The notes under the pieces are model-generated. The model was not told the DNA's origin, searched no databases, and saw only the letters and a program-made list of their open reading frames with translations. A stretch of DNA of 14,780 nt from Pavlovales sp. CCMP2436 (taxonomy: Eukaryota; Haptophyta; Pavlovophyceae; Pavlovales): positions 113,901-128,680 of the forward strand of contig MU631317.1 of the NCBI GenBank assembly GCA_026770615.1. The letters run 5' to 3'. The translations under genes and the position numbers were made by a program. Shown one piece after another: positions 8,395-14,780 of the stretch (position 1 is the first letter of the stretch; each line of letters starts with the position of its first letter).

Positions 8395-9084
8395 ATGGCC
8401 GTGGTGGGCGCCTTAATGCCGCACATGGACGAGTGGGTCCGGCGCAATGCCGACCTCGATCTGGAGGTGACACGCGAGTACGCCGAACCCCGCGACGACT
8501 TCGAGGTGTCGGCTGCTGAAATCGCGGAGCAGGCGTACGCCGAGCAGGACTTCCTCTTCCGATACTGGATGCAGCCACTCCGGAGGGCGACGGTGACGCC
8601 CAACGCAGTTTGGCTCTGCTTCTCGATAGCTGCCGACATCTCGTACGATGGCCGCTTCGCGCTGGCGCGCTTGTACGTACGCCTAGGTCTCTTCCTGCAG
8701 ATGCTCTTCAACGATCAGGGCCAGTCGCACCCTGACCCCTTCCCGGAGGTGAGCAATCAGACGGAGTGGCACGAAAAGCGCAGCCAAGGGCACGGGCGCA
8801 TGCTGGCGCGTGCGGCGCGTGCTGCTCGGGCGGCGGCTCGTGCTCGCGCCGTTCGTGGAGGACGTCCGGCGGCTCGTGCTGCGTCTCGTGCAGGACGGAC
8901 GGTGGCTCGTGCGGCGCGTGCGGCGCGTGCGGCGCGTGCGGCGGCTCGGGCGGCGGCTCGGGCGGCGGCTCGTGCCGCATGTGCAACGAGGACAGCGGAG
9001 GTGGGTTCGGAGGCGGGTTCGGCGTGGGAACCCTTCGGCGGGTTGAACGGCGGGTTTGGCGTGTTCGGTTGTGGAGCAGTATGA
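8395..9084 (+). CDS. Hypothetical protein inside the inverted-repeat unit; Ala-Arg repeat tail
   Basis: I do not recognise this protein. The frame is open from 8305 or earlier; I chose the ATG at 8395 (MAVVGALMPHMDEWV), but 8305 is possible. The first 120 residues look like an ordinary globular protein: DEWVRRNADLDLEVTREYAEP, SAAEIAEQAYAEQDFLFRYW, then RRATVTPNAVWLCFSIAAD and RFALARLYVRLGLFLQMLF. The rest (about 8810-8985) is an ARAARAA-type repeat, which is probably not a folded domain. A donor-like GAG^GTGAGC at 8747-8753 lies just after PFPE, so the globular part may be an exon that ends there, with the repeat being intron. The unit sits between the inverted repeats. It could be a captured gene fragment, a transposon's own gene or a chance ORF. 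Confidence 0.35.
   Translation: MAVVGALMPHMDEWVRRNADLDLEVTREYAEPRDDFEVSAAEIAEQAYAEQDFLFRYWMQPLRRATVTPNAVWLCFSIAADISYDGRFALARLYVRLGLFLQMLFNDQGQSHPDPFPEVSNQTEWHEKRSQGHGRMLARAARAARAAARARAVRGGRPAARAASRAGRTVARAARAARAARAAARAAARAAARAACATRTAEVGSEAGSAWEPFGGLNGGFGVFGCGAV
8810..8985 (+). repeat. Tandem GGCGCGTGC / GGCGGCTCG 9-base repeats
   Basis: Nine-base units GGCGCGTGC and GGCGGCTCG alternate, most regularly at about 8905-8980. Because the unit is a multiple of three, all frames on both strands are open, which explains the overlapping long ORFs. The sequence is simple and likely to be length-variable. Confidence 0.7.
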
Positions 9085-9124
9085 AGTGAGTGTTTCGAAA
9101 CTGGTTTGAGTTTTTACCTATGGC

Positions 9125-9264
9125 TATTTTTGAACCGAGTGATTCCAAATTGTTTTTTTATCTATTGAGCCATGCATTCACATACAATTAACATTGTTTG
9201 TACCGGCTGCGGCGCTGCGCGCCGACAAATAACCGGGCGCGAGCTGGGTTCCAGAGAAAACGAA
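9125..9264 (-). repeat. Right arm of the ~140-base inverted repeat
   Basis: This is the partner of 8117-8258 in opposite orientation. Its central hairpin (TTTGT 9197-9201 with ACAAA 9225-9229) is kept, although the loop sequence differs. Just inside the arm, at 9081-9108, the minus strand carries a second copy of the motif AAACCAGTTTCGAAACACTC. It is closer to the left arm's version than the copy within the right arm itself, so this arm holds a local duplication. Confidence 0.8.
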
Positions 9265-10385
9265 ATTTTTCATAGGTTCACCAGGAGAAATGAAAATAAT
9301 TACTCATGATACAGATAAACTGGATTTAATTCAATGTGATTTTCCAGTTACATAACATAGCCGTCACGCCCAACCCGGCGAGTTCTCATGGCGGAAGTCA
9401 GTTAAACTAAGCTGTTCAAATTGTGTGTCTTCTTTCTGAGCGGTGCTGTGCTTTGTGTGCGTTTGTGGGTGTGTGTCTATGTGTGTGTGTGTGTTCGTAT
9501 ACGCACACTTACCCCTCCAAATCTGCGCGGGGTTCACACAAACACATGGACACGCACACTCACACACTCGCACGCAATTGCTTTTTGCTTCTTACTCGTG
9601 TCAGGCGGAATTTAATCATGCGCTTAATAAGCACTGAGCAGTTGTGAGTCGCCAACTTATTGAGAAACTCTCACCACTGATCGTGCAAAGAACCGCTCGC
9701 GGAATTGTATCAGCTTCTAACTCTCTCTGTATATATGAATCTGCATAAATACACACACACACACACAGAGAGAGAAGACCGGCTAGTTCTTTCGCGACGG
9801 CGAGCGAGAGCGAGCTTGTGGCGAACGATGAGTACGTTGCGCGACGGCTAGCGACGAGCAGCTGCGCGGCGAGCTCGTTCCCCGAGCGATGAGCGGCTGT
9901 GCGGCGAGTAGTGCGAATCGTCGTGGAGAGCGGCTGTGCGGCGAGCAGTGCTAATCGTCGCTGCTAGGTTGATTAAATGAACAGCTTTTTTGTTTCCTTT
10001 ACCCCCATAATCAGCGCAGCCTTCCGGACTGTCCGGCTGCGGTGGACTTCTTTCGATACATATCTATCTATATCTATATCTGCATGACTATATCTATATC
10101 TATATTAATGTGTGTGTGTGTGTGTGCATGCACACTCATACTTTCGTCAACAACGAGTACCTCAAGAGATCGTGCACTCGCGGCCTATCGGTCTGGCGGC
10201 GACTCACAGCTAAAGTTAAAGAGATCAGAATCAAGTGAGTACACTGCTCTCATGCTGCCTGTTCTGTCACTGACTCACGAGTCACCCAGACTCAGCCAGA
10301 GACTCCTGCTCCGCTCTTTGACGGGATTGGTGCGTGCGCACAAATGCGCTCATCTGATAGTGCGCGCTCCGGCATCCACACACGC
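9265..10385. other. Gene-free stretch with microsatellites and tandem repeats
   Basis: It lies downstream of the minus-strand chromatin gene. It holds GT-rich DNA (9421-9495) facing AC-rich DNA (9530-9590), (AC)8 followed by GA (9751-9775), TATC/TATA units (10059-10106), and (TG)8 at 10109-10126. It also carries the tandem repeat at 9785-9960 and a GC hairpin at about 10014-10037 (CGCAGCC...GGCTGCG). A frame that appears open across 10042-10734 is simple repeat plus antisense of the chromatin gene. Confidence 0.65.
9785..9960 (+). repeat. GCGACGGCGAGC-type degenerate repeats with a 37-base tandem pair
   Basis: GAGCGGCTGTGCGGCGAGTAG (start 9891) recurs at 9928 as a 33-base unit with two differences. 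Upstream, AGTTCTTTCGCGACGGCGAG (9785) resembles the repeats at 13540 and 13609 on the other side of the chromatin gene. Confidence 0.65.
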
Positions 10386-13231
10386 TCACGCGTGCGCTGA
10401 TTCGGCGCGCGCCTCCTGCGAACGCGTCCACTCCTTGCTGAGCTCGCAGGCCTGGTGGAAGACGAGCGTGTCATCACCTGCACAGCCAGGCGGGATGGCG
10501 CGTGGGGGCGGGGCAGGTGGCATGATCGATGTGCGGGATGGGAGGGGAGGGGAGGGGGGGGCGAGGTGTGCGGGCGTGCTTACCGTTGGCGGCGAAGGCG
10601 TTGTTGATAAGTGTGTCGATGTCGCGTGTGAAGTTGGCGAGCGCGTCCGAGTAGTTGCCCGCCTTGAACTTGGCCTCGATCTCGCGCAGGCAAATCGGAT
10701 CGCTCACGAGCGCGTGGTACTCAGCCTCAGATAGCGGCACGGGGCAGAGGAAGGACTCGCTCGACTCGAGCGTCGAGAGGCGCAGCAGCGAGGCGCGCAT
10801 GTACTCATCTGGCGAGACGTTCTTGGGCGCGATATCGAGGTTGTCCATGATCGTCGCGGCGAGATTGGGCGCAGGGCCGTAGCGGACGCGGCGGCCGGCG
10901 GGCAGCGCGCCGTGCTTGGAGCACCAGTGCACGTGCAGCGCGCTGGGCTTCACCTCGTGCGGCGAGACGCTCGTGTCGAGCTGGATGGAAGTTTTGAACC
11001 AGGTGCCCGTCTTGGCGCTCTGCTCGTACCACATGCAGTTGAGCAACTCGAAGACGCCGTAAGAGCTGTCGACGTCGTAGATGCGGCCCTCCCACAGCTC
11101 ACAGAGCACGGCGCCTGTAGCCATAAGCGGCAAGGGACGCACGGGGCCGCCTAAGCAAGGCACCGCGCGCGGAGACAGGGTGGAGGCAGGGCGCAGGCAG
11201 GGCGCAGGCAGGGCACGGGCAGGGTGCAGGGCGCGGCGCGCACCGTCGGCGCGCAGCGCGGTGCCGCTGAGCGTGAACGGCATAGCGATCTGGTTGCCCT
11301 CGTGCCACTTGCCCCGGCTCTCGTCGAAGCACGCCTTGGGCACGATGTGCTGCGCACACGCGCAGGCGGAGAAGATAATGTAGAGCATGGCGTACGGCTC
11401 CTTGCCCGCGTCGTCCGCGTCATGCAGAACAACGGTGTGCAAGCAGCTGCGCGCGGCCGGCTTCTCGACGCGGAGGACGCGCGCGAAAATCTCCGTCTCG
11501 GTGCGGCGGGAGAGGTGCGTCGCCTCCTCGAGCAGCCCGCTCGACTGCAGGTCCGTGGTGTGGCTCTCCTCGGCGCAGAGCGTGGCGAGACCGTGCGGAG
11601 ACCAGACGACTGAGTCGCCCACCGCGAGCTTGACCGGCTCGATCCAGCACGTCCGCTTGGGGATCAGCAGCTCCTCCTCGGGCTCGTCAGGCTCGGCAGA
11701 CGGCGCCGGCTGCAGCCGGCGGATGACGCGCGCCGCGTTGGGGCTGCGCTGCGAGGCGGCGGTGGGCTTCTTGGAGGGTGACTTGGGGCCGGGCGTGTTG
11801 AAGGTCTTGCCTCCATCGCCGCCGCCGCCGCCGCCTCCGTCACCACCGCCGCCGCCGCCTCCGCCGCCGGCCTTATGCTCCTTCATCTCACCCTCGAAGC
11901 GGCGCTTATCCTCGGCGGCGAGCGCGTTGTACGGCGCCTTGCTCCCGTCGTCGAGGCCCTGCGGTGGGCGCAGACGAGGGGGGCGCGGGGGCTAAGGGTG
12001 GAGTGTGCGGCGGGCAGGGGAGGACGTGCGCAGGCTGCAGGCGGATATGGACGTGAGTTGCGCGCACCTTCCATGCCGCGCCGAACACCTTGGCGTTCTC
12101 GGTCACCGAGAACTTCTTGCCCGGCGCGGCCGCGCGCAGCGCCTCAATCTGTGATTGGAGGAAGAGGTAGCCCGAGCGTGCCTTCTTGGGCACGCCGGCC
12201 GCCTCCCTGTCGGCGCGCCGCTGTGCGGCCGACTTGGGCTGCGGCTTGTCCTTGGCCTTCTTGCCGCGCAACGAGCCGCCGCCAGCCGTTCGCTTGGCAT
12301 CGGCCTTGGCCTCCTTGCGCGCGCGCTTCTCCGAGCGGCGGGCAGCGGCCGCCGACTTGTCCTCAATGCGCTTGCGCTTGTTGGACTTGGACTGCATCTC
12401 GTCGTCATCCTCGTCGTCGCCGCCAGCCTCTGCCGCGTCGTCGCCATCGTTGTCGTCGTTGCTGTCGCCGCGTGAAGCGCGCTTCTTCTCCGAGTGGCGG
12501 GCGGTGGCCGCCTTCTCCTCCTCCATGCGCTTGCGCTTGTTGGATTTCGACTGCATCTCGTCGTCGTCCTCGTCGCCACCGTCGTCGCCGCCGGCCTTCT
12601 CATCGCCATCGTCGTCGTCGTCGTCGTCGCTGTCGCCGTGCGGGACGCGCTTCTTCTCCTTTGGCACGACGGCCTTGCGCGGCTTGCTCGGCTTGCTCGG
12701 TGCGGTGGCCTCGGCAGCCTTGTCGCCGGCAGCGGCGGTGAGGGCGGCAAGCGCGGCGCCGCTCTTCATGGGCGAGTTGAAGCCGAGTGCGGCGACCTTC
12801 TTCTTGGGCGAGACGAAGTCGCGCTGCGCCGGCGCAGCCGCGGGAGCTACCAAGGACTGCTTGGCCGCGGCCGCCGTCTCGGTCTCGGCGTCGCCCGGCA
12901 GCTGTTCGCGCGGCTCGGAGCCGACGCCGAGCTCGACGACGCGCTCGGTCTCGGCGAGCGAGTCGGCGAGCGCGGTGACCGTGGCCGGCGCCTTGTCGAC
13001 AAGTGGCACGGGGTCATCGTTGTGCGCACCGCCGGCCTCGGTTGTCTCGGCGTGCTGCTGCGCGTCAACGTCCATCTCCTCCGTCATGTTGTCGTGCGCG
13101 TGTGCGTCGTCGTCGGCGACGGCCTTGAGCTCCGCGTGCGTGAGCGTCATGAGCGCGTCCGTGTTGGTGAGGTCCTGCGTCGCGAGCGGCGTGAGCGCGT
13201 CGGTCGGGGCGGTCGACCGCTTGAGCGGCAT
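10386..13231 (-). CDS. HMG-box and bromodomain chromatin protein, four exons
   Basis: This is a predicted nuclear chromatin-binding protein. Exons (minus strand) are 13231-12068, 11958-11244, 11114-10584 and 10477-10386, joined by GT-AG introns in matching phase to give 833 residues. Residues 1-170 are acidic, low complexity. Residues about 190-300 hold two copies of an acidic run followed by MQSKSNKRKR, a likely nuclear localisation signal. Residues 347-417 form an HMG box: PKKARSGYLF, W387, then APYNALAAEDKRRFEGEM; the box is split by intron 1 after K388. A Gly/Asp linker (419-438) follows. Residues about 495-700 (LAVGDSVVW, EIFARVLRVE, LWEGRIYDV, CMWYEQ) look BAH-like but I am unsure. Residues about 730-826 are a bromodomain: PVPLSEAEYHALVSDPICL, IEAKFKAGNYSD, and NNAFAANGDD, where N803 occupies the acetyl-lysine-binding Asn position. 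Such proteins read acetylated histones and bend DNA, as in SWI/SNF-type complexes. The ATG at 13231 was chosen, but the frame stays open 57 bases upstream to a TAA, with CAG at 13282-13280, so a further 5' exon is possible. Confidence 0.85.
10478..10583 (-). other. Intron 3 of the chromatin gene (106 bases)
   Basis: The donor is AACG^GTAAGC and the acceptor GGCTGTGCAG. Joining gives AAC GGT GAT GAC, which restores the bromodomain's NGDD turn and last helix. Without splicing the frame leaves the domain and reads Pro-rich nonsense, so this intron is well supported. Confidence 0.85.
11115..11243 (-). other. Intron 2 of the chromatin gene (129 bases, in frame)
   Basis: The donor is GACG^GTGCGC and the acceptor ATGGCTACAG, joining GAC G|GC GCC GTG. 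The intron is a multiple of three and lacks a stop. Retention would therefore add 43 residues, rich in Pro, Ala, Arg and Leu, without breaking the protein. It contains several CCTGCCTGCGC repeats (about 11178-11230). Confidence 0.75.
11959..12067 (-). other. Intron 1 of the chromatin gene (109 bases), splitting the HMG box
   Basis: The donor is TGGAAG^GTGCGC and the acceptor GCCCACCGCAG, phase 0. Splicing joins helix 2 (KVFGAAWK) to helix 3 (GLDDGSKAPYNALAAEDKRR), completing the HMG box. This is the strongest evidence for the gene model. Confidence 0.9.
12327..12659 (-). repeat. Internal tandem duplication in the chromatin gene (159-base period)
   Basis: Two adjacent copies of about 53-56 codons each encode a Ser/Asp run, AGGDD, DEDDDEMQSKSNKRKR and a basic stretch ending in SEK(K)R. 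The upstream copy in the protein has three extra codons. The period is 159 bases in the NLS part and 168 past the extra codons. DNA identity is high, which suggests a fairly recent duplication. Confidence 0.8.
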
Positions 13232-13539
13232 GCCGAGCGCAGACGTGAGCTCGTTGAGCGTCGTTTGGCGCGCAAATTGCTGAAACGGTTAATTCCTTGG
13301 CTCAATTATTCATAACTAACCGCTCGAATATATATATGTATGTCGCTAAGGCGAGTAAACTAATATATCATTGAGATGAAGTCGTCGACCAGAGCTCGGC
13401 ACGGGCGGCACGGCGCGGGCCGCTGCTGCCGGCTCGAGTCGACGCGGCGTCGTAAAGAAGATTCAACAGGCTGAGTTCCCTGGGCGACAGGGGCTGTTCA
13501 GTAGTTGAGGCGGCGATGGGAATGGTGGTGGGTGAAGAA

Positions 13540-13645
13540 CGACGAGTTCTTGCGCAACGGCGAAGCGCGACGGAGTGCAACGAAGAACTTGACGGAGATT
13601 GCGACGGGCGACGAGTTCTTGCGCGACGGTGAAGTGCGGCGCGGA
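13540..13645 (+). repeat. 69-base tandem pair
   Basis: CGACGAGTTCTTGCGCAACG (13540) is repeated as CGACGAGTTCTTGCGCGACG (13609), each followed by GYGAAGYGC and GCGGAG/ACGGAG. The spacing is a multiple of three. The core resembles the repeat at 9785. Confidence 0.7.
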
Positions 13646-14288
13646 GCGCGACGGAGAGCACGGCAGAGAACGCGTGAGTGAGCGGAGCTGATTCGGGCCG
13701 GCCAGAGGCTGGTCGACTCCGTTAGTTGTGTAACTGGCGGTTATCAACTGACGGAACAATAAAAATGGCACCTTTTTTCTGGAACCGTGGATGGAACCAT
13801 AAGGGCACTTTAAATGGAACCGTATCTCCCCGTTGGAAGGCACTCATCTTGGCGGCGTCAAGCGTGGCTGCCAGCCGTGCGGGCTGCGGTAGTCGCCGAC
13901 GCGTCGGGCGTGGCGACCGATCGGCGTGCGTGCTGGAATGACCTGCCGTCTCCTTACCAACGACATATTCAGTTATTGCTGCGCAAGAACGACACATATC
14001 TTCATCGGTAATATACGTATTTATTCAGCTGACTAAGGCACGCAGCTGAGCTGGAGATGGCCACGTTGCGAGGCGTGGCATCGCCGCTACAGGCTCAACG
14101 CCGCGTTGCAAACCGCGGAAGGGGGGCAGCATTGACAATGCCTCCCGACCGTCCCTCTTCACAGAGAAATATTCAGCGGTGGGGACGGTATCCGTGGACT
14201 CGAAAAATGTGCCACTTGGCCCGAGTGTTTTTCAGCGCGTGGGTCCGGTGAGAACTATTCGGGAACGGACGTTCAGCTAGAAATTCAC

Positions 14289-14371
14289 ACACCAGCAGGC
14301 AATGGGCGACACGGCGCTCAGACCAGCACAACCTCCAGCACAGTCAGACGCCAGCTAGAATCCCTATCAGT
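14289..14371 (-). repeat. Dispersed repeat, copy 2 (inverted partner of 2786-2869)
   Basis: The minus strand reads ACTGATAGGGATTC, AGCTGGCGTCTGACTGTGCT, GCTGGTCTGAGCGC and GTCGCCCATTGCCTGCTG, matching the copy at 2786. It lies about 130-200 bases upstream of the reverse transcriptase fragment. Confidence 0.75.
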
Positions 14372-14460
14372 CATATAGTTTATAGCTTAATAATAACAGT
14401 TACTTGTCGAGGGTCGGTCATTAGCTACCTGCGCGGTGATTATTGAGTATATTAATGTAG

Positions 14461-14780
14461 GGGGGTTCTGGCTGGCGATGTGATGATATCCCCCCCCTTG
14501 TGTCCTCAATCGCAGATGACATTAATTTGTCTGGTAACGCTACAGCCGTCTTCGCAGCCTTCCCGCAGCTGACCAGCCTATTACTCTCTGAGCTCGGCTT
14601 AACAGTCCAGCCCACAAAGAGTGCATACGCAACGCACCCCAACGCAGCAACCGCTGCTGGCGCCTTGACCCCCCCTGTCTCCCTCGGCCAACGCGAACAG
14701 TTCCCTGCCTCTACAGCCTTGCCCGCCTTAGGCATCGTGCACGGAGGAGTCCCAATTGGAGACGACAACTTCATCCGGCT
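14461..14780 (+). mobile_element. Reverse transcriptase fragment of a non-LTR-type retrotransposon, runs off the right edge
   Basis: This is part of the palm and thumb region of an RT, the enzyme that copies element RNA into DNA. The frame is open from 14461 to the window end. SSIADDINLSG (14503-14535) holds the catalytic Asp-Asp of the family's YADD box, with Ile in place of Tyr/Phe. Next come FAAFPQLTSLLLSELGLTVQ (helix and GL motif), PTKSA (the K of RT motif D) and LGIVHGGVPIGDDNFI, like the L-G-x-P-I-G motif common in LINE-type RTs. There is no trace of the fingers or endonuclease upstream, and the sequence left of 14490 does not look like RT. The copy therefore seems 5'-truncated or rearranged near the C run at 14491-14497. 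Whether it is intact beyond the edge is unknown. It is on the opposite strand to the element at 5857-8100, and I cannot tell if they are the same family. Confidence 0.75.

Larger units (their letters stand above)
13232..14460. other. Gene-free stretch upstream of the chromatin gene
   Basis: It probably contains the promoter and 5' untranslated region of the minus-strand chromatin gene, with AT-rich sequence at 13300-13375 (TATATATA at 13329-13336). Further out are the 69-base tandem pair (13540-13645), three TGGAACC units at 13780-13820 (about 17 and 24 bases apart) and the inverted repeat copy at 14289-14371. Short ORFs such as 13368-13661 and 13463-13843 on the minus strand fall in the tandem repeat and look like chance. 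Confidence 0.55.

Noticed and set aside
8810..8985. Possible CRISPR-like array
   Set aside because: Units are 9 bases with no spacers, so this is a simple tandem repeat.
8708..9148. Pro/His/Glu-rich minus-strand ORF and Cys/Gly-rich plus-strand ORF over the 9-base repeat
   Set aside because: A repeat with period nine opens every frame. The compositions are direct products of the repeat.
10042..10734. 230-residue plus-strand ORF beginning in microsatellite
   Set aside because: The start is translation of TATC and GT repeats, and the end is antisense to the last exons of the chromatin gene.
12186..13283. Long Ser/Ala-rich ORF on the plus strand opposite the chromatin gene
   Set aside because: It is the antisense of the GAC/GAG-rich acidic region (TCG/TCC repeats read as Ser). 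The minus strand carries the HMG-box gene with consistent introns.
13368..13843. Minus-strand ORFs over 13368-13843
   Set aside because: They are mostly translated 69-base repeat with no recognisable domain. I could not link them by a convincing splice to the chromatin gene.
1..14780. tRNA or rRNA genes
   Set aside because: I looked for GGTTCGA-type B boxes with cloverleaf potential and for conserved rRNA blocks and saw none. A tRNAscan/Infernal run would be decisive.

Overview
This window looks like nuclear DNA of a GC-rich unicellular eukaryote. A haptophyte-type alga such as Emiliania or a relative is my best guess, at modest confidence. The genes carry short GT-AG introns of about 105-160 bases. 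The proteins have long Ala/Pro/Ser/Gly-rich low-complexity tracts. Intergenic DNA is full of microsatellites and decayed mobile elements. I see no operons, Shine-Dalgarno sites or CRISPR. The organism call is inference from style, since no marker gene is present.

Layout. (1) 1-2622, plus strand: the 3' part of a multi-exon gene for a low-complexity protein of unknown function, with one clear intron (371-529) that holds a decayed duplicate of the next exon's start. (2) 2623-4060: non-coding, with dispersed and direct repeats. (3) 4063-5380, minus: a broken FkbM-type methyltransferase gene with a frameshift, an in-frame TGA, and a 241-base AT-rich insertion flanked by a 4-base direct repeat (CATC). 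(4) 5857 to about 8100, minus: the decayed 3' part of a retrotransposon, in order RNase H, zinc-knuckle-like tail, basic region, OTU-type cysteine protease. (5) 8117-9264: two ~140-base inverted repeats flanking an 866-base segment with a hypothetical ORF that ends in an Ala-Arg repeat. (6) 9265-10385: microsatellites and a tandem repeat. (7) 10386-13231, minus: the best gene here, a four-exon chromatin protein of 833 residues (acidic/basic N-terminus, HMG box, possible BAH-like middle, C-terminal bromodomain). (8) 13232-14460: non-coding DNA with tandem repeats and an inverted second copy of the repeat at 2.8 kb. (9) about 14461-14780, plus: a reverse transcriptase fragment running off the right edge.

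The genes do not form a pathway. Two host genes (the low-complexity protein and the HMG/bromodomain protein) are separated by about 7.8 kb of decayed or mobile DNA. The intact chromatin protein and its unusual domain order, the OTU-bearing retroelement, the inverted-repeat unit, the direct-repeat-bounded insertion in the methyltransferase pseudogene and the duplicated splice acceptor are the points most worth following up.
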